Shown in pieces: positions 1 through 6,197 of a stretch of DNA of 8,091 nt. The stretch lies in NCBI RefSeq assembly GCF_946885725.1, contig NZ_CAMPGZ010000188.1:1-8091 (forward strand). The letters run 5' to 3'. The position numbers were made by a program, and so were the translations under genes. The notes under the pieces were generated by a model. It had not been told where the DNA came from and searched no databases. It saw nothing but the letters and a program-made list of their open reading frames with translations. Source of the stretch: an uncultured Nocardioides sp. (GTDB lineage Bacteria; Actinomycetota; Actinomycetes; Propionibacteriales; Nocardioidaceae). Numbering within the stretch: position 1 is the first letter of the stretch; every line of letters begins with the position of its first letter.

Positions 1-768
1 CAGAAGGGCACCGGTCGCGCCCGTCAGGGCTCGACCCGCGCGCCGCAGTTCGCCGGTGGTGGCACCGTGCACGGCCCGACGCCGCGCAGCTACGACCAGC
101 GCACGCCCAAGAAGATGAAGGCCGCCGCCCTGCGTGGCGCCCTCTCCGACCGGGCCCGCGCCGGCCGCGTGCACGTCGTCGAGTCCTTCGTGGACGGCGA
201 CAAGCCGTCGACCAAGGCCGCGCTGTCCGCGCTGAAGAGCCTCACCGACCGCCCGCGCGCCCTCGTGGTGCTCGAGCGGGGCGACGACCTGACCTGGCTG
301 TCGCTGCGCAACGTCGACACCGTGCACATCCTGGCCGTCGACCAGCTCAACACCTACGACGTGCTGCTCTCCGACGACGTGGTCTTCACCAAGGGCGCGT
401 ACGACGCGTTCGTGGCGGGCCCGGCGACCGGCAAGTCGGTCAAGGCCGTCGCGACCTCGTCCGAGGCCGCTCCGGTCGAGGAGGCGCCGGCCAAGGCTGA
501 GGCCAAGACCGAGGCTCCGGCCGAGGAGAAGTCCGGCGTCGTCGTCGAGGCCGAGTTCCCGAACTCCGCCGCTCCCCTCGAGGACGGCAGTGCGCCTGCT
601 GGCTACGAGATCAAGGCCAAGACCGACTCGAAGAAGTACCACGCCCCCGGTGGCCGCTGGTACGACAACACGACCCCGGACGTCTGGTTCAAGACCGCGG
701 CCGACGCCGAGGCCGCCGGCTTCGTCGAGGCCGGCACCAAGGCCAGCACCGAGGAGGCTGAGAAGTGA
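1..768 (+). CDS. rplD: 50S ribosomal protein L4 (uL4), 5'-truncated, with long C-terminal extension
   Basis: This is the 3' part of rplD; the frame is open from base 1, so the true start is upstream. The first visible residues, [10 protein letters not shown], are the tunnel-loop motif of L4. By alignment from memory they begin at about E. coli residue 62, so roughly 60 N-terminal residues are missing. The lysine equivalent to E. coli Lys63, whose change to Glu gives erythromycin resistance, is present at visible residue 2. L4 binds 23S rRNA early in 50S assembly and helps line the exit tunnel. The globular core fills visible residues 1-140. It is followed by about 115 further residues: an Ala/Glu/Pro/Lys-rich linker (about 141-200), then a compact aromatic-rich segment (about 201-245) with YHAPGG and DVWFKT, and a short acidic end. 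E. coli L4 stops where this extension begins. The stop overlaps the rplW start by four bases (GTGA). Identity is secure; the tail's function is unknown. Confidence 0.98.
   Translation, partial: QKGTGRARQGSTRAPQFAGGGTVHGPTPRSYDQRTPKKMKAAALRGALSDRARAGRVHVVESFVDGDKPSTKAALSALKSLTDRPRALVVLERGDDLTWLSLRNVDTVHILAVDQLNTYDVLLSDDVVFTKGAYDAFVAGPATGKSVKAVATSSEAAPVEEAPAKAEAKTEAPAEEKSGVVVEAEFPNSAAPLEDGSAPAGYEIKAKTDSKKYHAPGGRWYDNTTPDVWFKTAADAEAAGFVEAGTKASTEEAEK
601..735 (+). other. Sunset-like C-terminal domain encoded in rplD
   Basis: This is the part of the L4 extension that looks folded: visible residues 201-245, starting GYEIKAKTD and containing [18 protein letters not shown] and a closing DAEAAGF. Its spacing of Tyr/His-x-Pro-Gly, a second Tyr, then WF, then an Ala-rich AEAAGF helix resembles the small 'sunset' domain, which I recall at the ends of several actinobacterial proteins, including some ribosomal protein L17 sequences. 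Assignment is by motif memory only. It is separated from the L4 core by a low-complexity linker, as expected for a tethered surface domain. No function can be inferred from the sequence. Confidence 0.6.
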
Positions 769-1070
769 GCACGTTCCACAAGGACCACCGCGACGTGCTG
801 ATCGCGCCGGTCGTCTCCGAGAAGAGCTACGGCCTGCTCGACGCGAACAAGTACACCTTCCTGGTGCACCCGGACGCCAACAAGACCGAGATCAAGATCG
901 CGGTGGAGAAGGTGTTCAACGTCAAGGTCACGTCCGTCAACACCCTCAACCGGCAGGGCAAGGCCCGTCGTACCCGCTTCGGGGTCGGCCGCCGCGCCAA
1001 CACCAAGCGCGCGATCGTCTCGCTCGCCGAGGGCCAGCGCATCGACATCTTCGGAGGTCCGGTCTCCTGA
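765..1070 (+). CDS. rplW: 50S ribosomal protein L23 (uL23)
   Basis: L23 binds domain III of 23S rRNA at the rim of the polypeptide exit tunnel, where it is the docking point for trigger factor and SRP. The product is 101 residues, the usual size. The N-terminal IAPVVSEKS motif is diagnostic, and Glu19 matches E. coli Glu18, the trigger-factor contact. The central [17 protein letters not shown] and VKVTSVNT strands and the basic GKARRTRFG loop complete the family pattern. The GTG start at 765 is chosen because AGGAGG (752-757) lies 7 bases upstream and the start overlaps the rplD stop as GTGA, a typical coupling arrangement. The Shine-Dalgarno sequence lies inside the rplD tail coding sequence. 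Nothing is unusual. Confidence 0.98.
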   Translation: MSTFHKDHRDVLIAPVVSEKSYGLLDANKYTFLVHPDANKTEIKIAVEKVFNVKVTSVNTLNRQGKARRTRFGVGRRANTKRAIVSLAEGQRIDIFGGPVS

Positions 1071-1095
1071 CCGGGCAGTAGAGGACTGAGAAGAC

Positions 1096-1929
1096 ATGGG
1101 CATCCGTAAGTACAAGCCGACCACCCCGGGCCGTCGCGGCTCGTCGGTCGCCGACTTCGTCGAGATCACGCGCACGACGCCGGAGAAGTCCCTGGTGCGT
1201 CCCCTTCCCAAGAAGGGCGGCCGCAACAACCAGGGTCGGATCACCACGCGTCACCAGGGCGGCGGTCACAAGCGCGCCTACCGCGTCGTCGACTTCCGTC
1301 GCTACGACAAGGACGGCGTGCCGGCCAAGGTCGCGCACATCGAGTACGACCCGAACCGCACCGCGCGCATCGCGCTGCTGCACTACGCCGACGGCGAGAA
1401 GCGCTACATCGTCGCCCCCAAGGGCCTCGAGCAGGGCACACCGGTCGAGTCGGGCCCCAGCGCCGACATCAAGCCGGGCAACAACCTGCCGCTGCGCAAC
1501 ATCCCGGTCGGTACGACGATCCACTGCATCGAGCTCCGCCCCGGCGGCGGTGCGAAGATCGCGCGCTCGGCCGGCATGTCCGCCCAGCTCGTCGCCAAGG
1601 AGGGCAGCCGCGCCCAGCTGCGCATGCCCTCCGGCGAGATGCGCTACGTCGACGTGCGCTGCCGCGCCACTGTCGGCGAGGTCGGCAACGCCGAGCAGTC
1701 CAACATCAACTGGGGCAAGGCGGGCCGCATGCGCTGGAAGGGCAAGCGCCCGACCGTCCGCGGTGTCGTCATGAACCCGGTCGACCACCCGCACGGTGGT
1801 GGTGAGGGCAAGACGTCCGGTGGTCGTCACCCTGTGTCCCCGTGGGGCAAGCCGGAGGGCCGTACGCGCAAGCGCAAGTCCTCCGACGCCCTCATCGTCC
1901 GTCGCCGCCGCACCGGCAAGAAGCGCTGA
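1096..1929 (+). CDS. rplB: 50S ribosomal protein L2 (uL2)
   Basis: L2 is one of the most conserved 23S rRNA-binding proteins. It is needed for subunit joining and sits close to the peptidyl-transferase centre. The 277-residue product has the family length. The N-terminal [14 protein letters not shown], the [13 protein letters not shown] segment (about 49-61), the OB-like and SH3-like RNA-binding core, and the C-terminal [14 protein letters not shown] motif (226-239) are all present. His231 within that motif is the likely equivalent of E. coli His229, the residue linked to peptidyl-transferase activity. The basic C-terminal tail ends TGKKR. The gene starts 25 bases after rplW. AGAGG (1080-1084) lies 11 bases before the ATG and GAGAAG (1088-1093) lies closer, so the ribosome binding site is less regular than at neighbouring genes. 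Confidence 0.99.
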   Translation: MGIRKYKPTTPGRRGSSVADFVEITRTTPEKSLVRPLPKKGGRNNQGRITTRHQGGGHKRAYRVVDFRRYDKDGVPAKVAHIEYDPNRTARIALLHYADGEKRYIVAPKGLEQGTPVESGPSADIKPGNNLPLRNIPVGTTIHCIELRPGGGAKIARSAGMSAQLVAKEGSRAQLRMPSGEMRYVDVRCRATVGEVGNAEQSNINWGKAGRMRWKGKRPTVRGVVMNPVDHPHGGGEGKTSGGRHPVSPWGKPEGRTRKRKSSDALIVRRRRTGKKR

Positions 1930-1953
1930 CCAGGCTAGGGAAGGAACAACAAC

Positions 1954-2235
1954 ATGCCTCGCAGCCTGAAGAAGGGCCCCTTCGTCGACGACCACCTCAT
2001 GAAGAAGGTGGAAGGTCAGAACGAGAAGGGCACCCACAACGTCATCAAGACGTGGTCGCGCCGCTCCATGATCGTGCCGGCGATGATCGGTCACACGATC
2101 GCCGTGCACGACGGCCGCAAGCACGTCCCGGTGTTCGTGACCGACGCGATGGTCGGCCACAAGCTGGGTGAGTTCGCGCCCACGCGCACCTACCGCGGAC
2201 ACGTCAAGGACGACCGGAAGAGCCGCCGCCGCTGA
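1954..2235 (+). CDS. rpsS: 30S ribosomal protein S19 (uS19)
   Basis: S19 lies in the 30S head, forms a complex with S13 and contacts 16S rRNA near the A-site tRNA and the inter-subunit bridge. The 93-residue product begins [15 protein letters not shown], the classic S19 N-terminus. It continues with the [15 protein letters not shown] core, then the [23 protein letters not shown] signature and a basic RTYRGH C-terminal segment. Length and motifs match the family throughout. The ATG at 1954 follows GGAAGGA (1939-1945) by 8 bases. The gap to rplB is 24 bases and that to rplV is 40 bases. Nothing is odd about it. Confidence 0.99.
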   Translation: MPRSLKKGPFVDDHLMKKVEGQNEKGTHNVIKTWSRRSMIVPAMIGHTIAVHDGRKHVPVFVTDAMVGHKLGEFAPTRTYRGHVKDDRKSRRR

Positions 2236-2275
2236 CCGCGGCAGGCAGCCGACCGAACGAGAGAGATCGAAGGTT

Positions 2276-2695
2276 ATGAGCGTTACCGAGCGTAGGCGCG
2301 TGAGCGCCCGACGCGAGAGCCTGCTGGGCGACGAGCCCGGTGCTTTCGCCAGCGCCCGCTTCGTCCGGGTCACCCCGATGAAGGCGCGTCGTGTCGTCGA
2401 CATGGTCCGTGGCATGCAGGTCGACGAGGCCCTGGCCCTGCTCCAGTTCGCCCCCCAGGCGGCTGCGCAGACGGTCTACAAGGTCCTCGAGAGCGCCGTG
2501 GCCAACGCGGAGACCACCGAGGACCTCGACCGCGGCTCGCTGGTCGTGTCCAAGGCGATGGTCGACGAGGGACCCACGATGAAGCGCTGGCGCCCCCGCG
2601 CCCAGGGCCGTGCGTCCCGCATCAACAAGCGGACCAGCCACATCACGCTCGTGGTGCAGCCGGCCGCCGACGAGAACCGGAAGGGTCAGAAGTAA
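2276..2695 (+). CDS. rplV: 50S ribosomal protein L22 (uL22) with N-terminal extension
   Basis: L22 binds all domains of 23S rRNA, and its long beta-hairpin forms part of the exit-tunnel constriction together with L4. The product is 139 residues, against about 110 in E. coli. The core starts near [14 protein letters not shown], and the hairpin motif around [12 protein letters not shown] (from residue 102) and [10 protein letters not shown] is intact. The MKR triplet, whose deletion in E. coli gives macrolide resistance, is at 102-104 here versus 82-84 there, so this protein has about 20 extra N-terminal residues ([19 protein letters not shown] and so on). I chose ATG 2276 over an in-frame upstream GTG at 2168, which would lie inside rpsS. 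A purine-rich GAGAGA (2259-2266) and GAAGG (2269-2273) precede it. GTG 2300 is a weaker alternative. The stop shares one base with the rpsC start (TAATG). Confidence 0.96.
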   Translation: MSVTERRRVSARRESLLGDEPGAFASARFVRVTPMKARRVVDMVRGMQVDEALALLQFAPQAAAQTVYKVLESAVANAETTEDLDRGSLVVSKAMVDEGPTMKRWRPRAQGRASRINKRTSHITLVVQPAADENRKGQK

Positions 2696-3504
2696 TGGGT
2701 CAGAAGATCAACCCGAACGGCTTCCGCCTGGGAATCTCGACCGACCACCGGAGCCGTTGGTACGCCGACAAGCTGTACAAGTCGTACGTCGGTGAGGACG
2801 TCGCGATCCGTCGCCTCCTGTCCAAGGGCATGGAGCGCGCCGGCATCTCCCGCGTGGAGATCGAGCGCACCCGCGACCGCGTCCGCGTGGACATCCACAC
2901 GGCCCGTCCGGGCATCGTGATCGGTCGTCGTGGCGCCGAGGCGGACCGCATCCGCGGCGAGCTCGAGAAGCTCACCGGCAAGCAGGTCCAGCTCAACATC
3001 CTCGAGGTGAAGAGCCCCGAGACCGACGCGCAGCTCGTCGCGCAGGGCGTGGCCGAGCAGCTCGCCGGCCGCGTGGCCTTCCGTCGCGCGATGCGCAAGG
3101 CGATGCAGACCACCATGCGCTCCGGCGCCAAGGGTGTGCGGATCCAGTGCTCGGGCCGTCTCGGTGGCGCCGAGATGTCGCGCTCGGAGTTCTACCGCGA
3201 GGGCCGCGTGCCCCTGCACACGCTCCGTGCGGACATCGACTACGGCTTCTACGAGGCCAAGACGACCTTCGGCCGCATCGGCGTGAAGGTCTGGATCTAC
3301 AAGGGTGAGGTCGCGGGCACCCGCGCCGAGCGCGAGGCCCAGGCGGCCGCGCGCGCCGGTGCTCCGGGCCGTGGCCGTGGCGGCCGTGGCGACCGTCCGG
3401 GTCGCGCCAGCCGCCCGAGCCGCGCCGACCGCGCTCCCCAGGCGGACGCGCCGGCCACCGAGGCCGCCGCTCCCGCCGCCGAGAACAGCGGACAGGAGGC
3501 CTGA
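2695..3504 (+). CDS. rpsC: 30S ribosomal protein S3 (uS3) with Arg/Gly/Ala-rich tail
   Basis: S3 sits in the 30S head at the mRNA entry tunnel and, with S4 and S5, forms the mRNA helicase site. The 269-residue product begins [16 protein letters not shown] type II domain follows, with its GxxG loop GRRG at 77-80 (context PGIVIGRRG), and then the helicase-associated basic helix RRAMRK at 130-135. The C-terminal domain carries [13 protein letters not shown] and the LRADIDYGF motif. The folded part ends near WIYKGEV (about 206). The last 60 or so residues are low-complexity Arg/Gly/Ala/Pro, including a CGTGGC-repeat stretch around 3370-3390 that encodes [10 protein letters not shown]. Such tails are common on actinobacterial S3. 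The start overlaps the rplV stop by one base, and GGAAGGG (2679-2685) lies 9 bases upstream. Confidence 0.98.
   Translation: MGQKINPNGFRLGISTDHRSRWYADKLYKSYVGEDVAIRRLLSKGMERAGISRVEIERTRDRVRVDIHTARPGIVIGRRGAEADRIRGELEKLTGKQVQLNILEVKSPETDAQLVAQGVAEQLAGRVAFRRAMRKAMQTTMRSGAKGVRIQCSGRLGGAEMSRSEFYREGRVPLHTLRADIDYGFYEAKTTFGRIGVKVWIYKGEVAGTRAEREAQAAARAGAPGRGRGGRGDRPGRASRPSRADRAPQADAPATEAAAPAAENSGQEA
3494..3499 (+). promoter_or_regulatory. Shine-Dalgarno sequence of rplP, inside rpsC
   Basis: A perfect AGGAGG lies 8 bases before the ATG at 3508 and within the last codons of rpsC. It decides between two in-frame ATGs: 3508 (MLMPRR) has ideal spacing, whereas 3514 (MPRR) would be 14 bases away. Confidence 0.85.
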
Positions 3505-3507
3505 GCC

Positions 3508-3927
3508 ATGCTGATGCCCCGCAGGGTCAAGCACCGCAAGCAGCACCACCCCAAGCGGACCGGTGCTGCCAAGGGCGGAACGAGCCTCGCCTTCGGCGAC
3601 TACGGCATCCAGGCGGTCGAGGGCCACTACGTCACGAACCGCCAGATCGAGTCGGCGCGTATCGCGATGACGCGTCACATCAAGCGTGGCGGCAAGGTGT
3701 GGATCAACATCTACCCCGACCGTCCGCTGACCAAGAAGCCCGCCGAGACCCGCATGGGTTCCGGTAAGGGCTCGCCCGAGTGGTGGGTCGCGAACGTGAA
3801 GGCCGGCCGCGTGATGTTCGAGCTCTCCGGTGTCCCGGAGGACGTCGCTCGCGAGGCCATGCGCCGCGCGATGCACAAGCTCCCGATGAAGTGCAAGTTC
3901 GTCACGCGTGAGGCGGGTGAATTCTGA
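3508..3927 (+). CDS. rplP: 50S ribosomal protein L16 (uL16)
   Basis: L16 is a late-assembling 50S protein that contacts the A-site tRNA elbow region and organises the peptidyl-transferase centre. The 139-residue product has the normal length. It carries the N-terminal [15 protein letters not shown], the core [11 protein letters not shown], the [17 protein letters not shown] segment (50-66), and the family signature [14 protein letters not shown] (82-95). Arg82 is the equivalent of E. coli Arg81, which is hydroxylated there; whether it is modified here is unknown. The C-terminus is typical (KLPMKCKFV). It starts three bases after the rpsC stop and its own stop overlaps the rpmC start by one base (TGATG), so all three genes are likely coupled. 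Confidence 0.99.
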   Translation: MLMPRRVKHRKQHHPKRTGAAKGGTSLAFGDYGIQAVEGHYVTNRQIESARIAMTRHIKRGGKVWINIYPDRPLTKKPAETRMGSGKGSPEWWVANVKAGRVMFELSGVPEDVAREAMRRAMHKLPMKCKFVTREAGEF

Positions 3928-4166
3928 TGGCGACCACAGCCCACGAGCTGGACGAGATGACCAACGTCGACCTCGAGCAGAAGCTCCGGGAGGCCAAGGA
4001 GGAGCTGTTCAACCTCCGCTTCCAGGCCGCCACCGGTCAGCTCGAGAGCCACGGCCGTCTCCGCACGGTCAAGCGTGACATCGCCCGCATCTACACCGTG
4101 GTGCGCGAGCGCGAGCTCGGGATCCGTCAGGCTCCCGGGTCCGAGTCCGAGGACGGTGCCGCATGA
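3927..4166 (+). CDS. rpmC: 50S ribosomal protein L29 (uL29)
   Basis: L29 is a small two-helix protein at the exit-tunnel rim beside L23. The 79-residue product has the expected helical hairpin: a first helix around [20 protein letters not shown] and the conserved [14 protein letters not shown] turn, followed by a second basic helix with [18 protein letters not shown]. It has a short acidic, poorly conserved tail ([10 protein letters not shown]), making it slightly longer than the E. coli protein (63 residues), as is usual in actinobacteria. The start shares one base with the rplP stop, and a GGTGA (3916-3920) just upstream is the only ribosome-binding match, so translation probably depends on coupling with rplP. 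The stop overlaps the rpsQ start as ATGA. Confidence 0.97.
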   Translation: MATTAHELDEMTNVDLEQKLREAKEELFNLRFQAATGQLESHGRLRTVKRDIARIYTVVRERELGIRQAPGSESEDGAA

Positions 4167-4453
4167 GCGAGAAGGCTGCAGAGAACGTGAGCAACGAGAA
4201 GGCACGCAACTACCGCAAGGTCCGTGAGGGCCTCGTGGTCAGCGACAAGATGGAGAAGACCGTCGTCGTCTCCGTCGAGGACCGCGTCAAGCACGCGCTC
4301 TACGGCAAGGTCATGCGCCGCACGAGCAAGCTCAAGGCCCACGACGAGCAGAACCAGTGCGGCGTCGGCGACCGGGTGCTCATCCAGGAGACCCGTCCGC
4401 TGTCGGCCACCAAGCGCTGGCGCGTCGTCGAGGTCCTCGAGAAGGCCAAGTAA
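4163..4453 (+). CDS. rpsQ: 30S ribosomal protein S17 (uS17)
   Basis: S17 is a primary 16S rRNA-binding protein with an OB fold, needed early in assembly of the 30S body. The product is 96 residues. The fold begins near [26 protein letters not shown], where the DKMEKTVVV strand is diagnostic, and it ends with the [23 protein letters not shown] signature. About 15 residues at the N-terminus ([15 protein letters not shown]) precede the conserved core and are variable in this phylum. The start at 4163 is supported by a four-base ATGA overlap with rpmC and GAGGA (4149-4153) 9 bases upstream; an in-frame GTG at 4187 would give a shorter protein. It is the last gene of the S10-operon part and is followed by the 106-base gap before rplN. 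Confidence 0.98.
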   Translation: MSEKAAENVSNEKARNYRKVREGLVVSDKMEKTVVVSVEDRVKHALYGKVMRRTSKLKAHDEQNQCGVGDRVLIQETRPLSATKRWRVVEVLEKAK

Positions 4454-4486
4454 GCGCCCACCAAGGCCCAGACAGGCAACGTCAAC

Positions 4487-4502
4487 GGCGGCTATGGCCG
4501 CC
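4487..4502 (+). promoter_or_regulatory. GC-rich hairpin in the S10/spc boundary gap
   Basis: The 106-base gap between rpsQ and rplN contains a perfect 6-bp inverted repeat, GGCGGC-TATG-GCCGCC. It is not followed by a T-run, so it does not look like an intrinsic terminator. It lies where the S10 and spc transcription units are separate in E. coli and could be a processing or attenuation element. I found no convincing -10/-35 pair in the gap. Short GC palindromes arise easily in this composition, so function is uncertain. Confidence 0.4.
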
Positions 4503-4559
4503 ATCGAGTTCCGCCAGGCTCAGAGATGAGAACCGGCGCGACAACCAGGAGAAGAACCG

Positions 4560-4928
4560 ATGATCCAGCAGGAGTCGCGACTGAAGGTCGCCGACAACAC
4601 CGGTGCGAAGGAGATCCTCTGCATCCGTGTTCTCGGCGGCTCGGGCCGTCGCTACGCCGGCATCGGCGACGTCATCGTCGCCACCGTGAAGGACGCGATC
4701 CCCGGTGGCAACGTCAAGAAGGGTGATGTCGTCAAGGCCGTCGTCGTACGCACGGTCAAGGAGCGCCGCCGTCCCGACGGCTCGTACATCCGTTTCGACG
4801 AGAACGCAGCCGTGATTCTCAAGAACGACGGCGAGCCCCGCGGCACCCGCATCTTCGGCCCCGTGGGTCGCGAGCTGCGGGAGAAGAAGTTCATGAAGAT
4901 CATCTCGCTGGCGCCGGAGGTGCTCTGA
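4560..4928 (+). CDS. rplN: 50S ribosomal protein L14 (uL14)
   Basis: L14 is a beta-barrel protein at the subunit interface. It forms bridges to 16S rRNA with L19 and is the docking surface for the silencing factor RsfS. The product is exactly 122 residues, the usual family length. It starts [18 protein letters not shown] and carries [21 protein letters not shown], the [12 protein letters not shown] strand, the [12 protein letters not shown] signature and the C-terminal [14 protein letters not shown] segment, ending in SLAPEVL. The ATG at 4560 follows AGGAGAAG (4547-4554), with AGGAG 8 bases upstream. As the first gene after the 106-base gap it is the head of the spc-type part of the cluster. 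One base separates its stop from rplX. Confidence 0.99.
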   Translation: MIQQESRLKVADNTGAKEILCIRVLGGSGRRYAGIGDVIVATVKDAIPGGNVKKGDVVKAVVVRTVKERRRPDGSYIRFDENAAVILKNDGEPRGTRIFGPVGRELREKKFMKIISLAPEVL

Positions 4929-4929
4929 C

Positions 4930-5292
4930 ATGGCGAAGAACCTGAACATCAAGAAGGGCGACGTCGTTCGCGTCATCGCCGGCAAGGACAAGGGCGTCGA
5001 GGGCAAGGTCATCGCCGTCCAGGCCGAGCGCGACCGGGTCATCGTCGAGGGCGTCAACCGCGTCAAGCGGCACACCAAGGTCGTCAACCAGGGCGGCCGC
5101 GCCGGCACGACCGGCGGCATCGTGACGCAGGAGGCGCCGATCCACGTCTCCAATGTGATGCTGGTCGAGGGCAAGGGCACCACGCGCGTGGGCTTCAAGC
5201 GTGTCGAGACCAAGAAGCGTCGTACCGACGGGTCCGAGTACACCGCTCAGCGCAGTGTCCGCATCTCGCGCAAGACCGGTGAGGAGATCTGA
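4930..5292 (+). CDS. rplX: 50S ribosomal protein L24 (uL24)
   Basis: L24 is one of the initiators of 50S assembly; it binds the 5' region of 23S rRNA and lies near the tunnel exit. The 120-residue product shows a clear KOW motif at about 7-30 ([16 protein letters not shown] followed by EGKVIAV), then the [11 protein letters not shown] segment and the [17 protein letters not shown] signature. The C-terminal part, [17 protein letters not shown] and on, is somewhat longer than in E. coli (104 residues) and ends KTGEEI. GGAGGT (4916-4921), inside the end of rplN, lies 8 bases before the ATG. One base separates its stop from the start of rplE, so coupled translation is likely. Confidence 0.99.
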   Translation: MAKNLNIKKGDVVRVIAGKDKGVEGKVIAVQAERDRVIVEGVNRVKRHTKVVNQGGRAGTTGGIVTQEAPIHVSNVMLVEGKGTTRVGFKRVETKKRRTDGSEYTAQRSVRISRKTGEEI

Positions 5293-5293
5293 C

Positions 5294-5866
5294 ATGAGCA
5301 CCACCAGCACCGAGACCCGCGAGGTCCCGCGCCTCAAGCAGCGCTACCGCGACGAGATCGTGGCCGCGATGCAGGAGCAGTTCAGCTACGGCAACGTCAT
5401 GCAGGTGCCCGGCCTGACCAAGATCGTGGTCAACATGGGCGTCGGCGAGGCGGCCCGTGACTCCAAGCTGATCGAGGGCGCGGTCCGCGACCTCACCGCG
5501 ATCACCGGCCAGAAGCCGCAGGTCACCAAGGCCCGCAAGTCCATCGCGCAGTTCAAGCTGCGTGAGGGCATGCCGATCGGCGCGCACGTCACGCTGCGCG
5601 GCGACCGGATGTGGGAGTTCCTGGACCGCCTGCTCACGCTGGCGCTGCCGCGAATCCGCGACTTCCGCGGCCTGTCCGCGAAGCAGTTCGACGGCCGGGG
5701 CAACTACACCTTCGGTCTGACCGAGCAGGTCATGTTCCACGAGATCGACCAGGACAAGGTCGACCGCTCGCGGGGCATGGACATCACGGTCGTGACCACG
5801 GCCACGAACGACGACGAGGGTCGCGCGCTGCTGAAGCAGCTGGGCTTCCCGTTCAAGGAGGACTGA
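5294..5866 (+). CDS. rplE: 50S ribosomal protein L5 (uL5)
   Basis: L5 binds 5S rRNA together with L18 and carries it into the central protuberance, where it contacts P-site tRNA and the 30S head protein S13. The product is 190 residues. After a short variable N-terminus ([13 protein letters not shown]) come [10 protein letters not shown], the [19 protein letters not shown] signature, the [22 protein letters not shown] block, the [19 protein letters not shown] strand and helix, the long loop [14 protein letters not shown], and a final [12 protein letters not shown]. The ATG at 5294 is chosen because GAGGAG (5281-5286) lies 7 bases upstream; the longer in-frame reading from 5201 would lie inside rplX. 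It is three bases from rpsZ. In E. coli, S8 represses the spc operon near this gene's start, but I see no clear equivalent site here. Confidence 0.99.
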   Translation: MSTTSTETREVPRLKQRYRDEIVAAMQEQFSYGNVMQVPGLTKIVVNMGVGEAARDSKLIEGAVRDLTAITGQKPQVTKARKSIAQFKLREGMPIGAHVTLRGDRMWEFLDRLLTLALPRIRDFRGLSAKQFDGRGNYTFGLTEQVMFHEIDQDKVDRSRGMDITVVTTATNDDEGRALLKQLGFPFKED

Positions 5867-5869
5867 CCG

Positions 5870-6055
5870 ATGGCGAAGACTGCCCTCAAGGTCAAGGCGG
5901 CCCGGACCCCGAAGTTCAAGGTCCGCGCCTACACCCGCTGCCAGCGCTGCGGCCGGCCCAAGGCCGTCTACCGCAAGTTCGGCCTGTGCCGGATCTGCCT
6001 GCGCGAGATGGCGCACCGGGGCGAGCTCCCGGGCGTCACCAAGAGCAGCTGGTAA
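5870..6055 (+). CDS. rpsZ: 30S ribosomal protein S14, zinc-binding type Z (uS14)
   Basis: This is the short, zinc-binding form of S14, a late 30S head protein next to S3 and S10. The 61-residue product has the two zinc knuckles C24-x2-C27 (RCQRCGRP) and C40-x2-C43 (LCRICLRE), 12 residues apart, and ends [11 protein letters not shown], the diagnostic C-terminus of type Z. It starts with [28 protein letters not shown] (5855-5861), inside the last codons of rplE, lies 8 bases before the ATG, and the gap to rplE is only three bases. Many actinobacteria also keep a cysteine-less S14 elsewhere under zinc-uptake regulation; this window cannot show whether one exists. A 142-base gap follows. Confidence 0.99.
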   Translation: MAKTALKVKAARTPKFKVRAYTRCQRCGRPKAVYRKFGLCRICLREMAHRGELPGVTKSSW

Positions 6056-6068
6056 CCCAACCCCCATC

Positions 6069-6124
6069 TGTCGTTCGGGCACCGAGAGCGATCTCGACAG
6101 CTCGATCAACCGAACAAACCGACA
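6069..6124 (+). promoter_or_regulatory. Nested stem-loop with a GNRA hairpin
   Basis: TGTCG (6069-6073) pairs with CGACA (6120-6124), and directly inside it TTCGG (6074-6078) pairs with CCGAA (6110-6114), leaving a 5-base bulge (6115-6119). The enclosed region holds a hairpin, CGAGA-GCGA-TCTCG (6083-6096), whose loop is a GNRA tetraloop. The arrangement is visible in the sequence; whether the RNA folds this way or binds a ribosomal protein is not known. Confidence 0.4.
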
Positions 6125-6185
6125 ACGCTGAAGGTCGTACGGCGCGCCGCTCCGCGGCAGCCCACGCGAAACCACGGTGAGAAAG

Positions 6186-6197
6186 GGCCTCACGGCC
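6186..6197 (+). promoter_or_regulatory. Hairpin between the rpsH Shine-Dalgarno and start codon
   Basis: GGCC-TCAC-GGCC forms a 4-bp all-GC stem with a 4-base loop that ends directly at the rpsH ATG (6198). Its first strand takes two of the three G bases of the AAAGGG ribosome-binding sequence (6182-6187), so folding would partly hide the ribosome-binding site. It may tune rpsH translation, or it may be a chance palindrome. Confidence 0.35.

Larger units (their letters stand above)
6056..6197 (+). promoter_or_regulatory. 142-base non-coding gap before rpsH with several inverted repeats
   Basis: This is the longest gene-free stretch in the window. I see no credible small gene in it. Three potential structures stand out: an imperfect long stem at 6069-6124 enclosing a 5-bp hairpin with a GCGA (GNRA) loop at 6083-6096; a 5-bp hairpin GCCGC-TCC-GCGGC at 6146-6158; and GGCC-TCAC-GGCC at 6186-6197, touching the rpsH start codon. 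No T-run follows any of them. TCGACA (6094-6099) resembles a -35 box, but no matching -10 lies at the right distance. A leader-like regulatory element for rpsH and downstream genes is possible but inferred. Confidence 0.4.

Noticed and set aside
67..768. Treating GTG 67 as the start of rplD
   Set aside because: The frame is open to base 1, and the upstream residues ([10 protein letters not shown] and on) are conserved L4 sequence, so the gene begins before the window.
946..2415. Long minus-strand open frame (489 codons) opposite rplB, rpsS and parts of rplW and rplV; similar ones at 2686-3876 and 5195-6277
   Set aside because: They lie antisense to unmistakable ribosomal protein genes. Their translations are low-complexity Ala/Arg/Val/Leu/Asp sequences with no recognisable domain, as expected from GC-rich third positions suppressing stops.
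4487..4502. Intrinsic terminator between rpsQ and rplN
   Set aside because: The stem is short and is followed by ATCGAGTTCC rather than a T-run, and read-through into rplN would be expected in this operon.
4494..4529. 11-codon micro-ORF starting in the hairpin loop of the rpsQ-rplN gap
   Set aside because: There is no purine-rich ribosome-binding site at a suitable distance, the start would be in a hairpin loop, and a frame this short is expected by chance.
5270..5300. E. coli-type S8 repressor site near the rplE start
   Set aside because: The rplX-rplE junction is a one-base gap with a plain Shine-Dalgarno sequence, and I could not find a helix with an internal loop resembling 16S helix 21.
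6094..6123. Possible promoter in the pre-rpsH gap (TCGACA as a -35 box)
   Set aside because: No sequence resembling TANNNT lies at 16-19 bases spacing, so half a promoter in GC-rich DNA is not enough.
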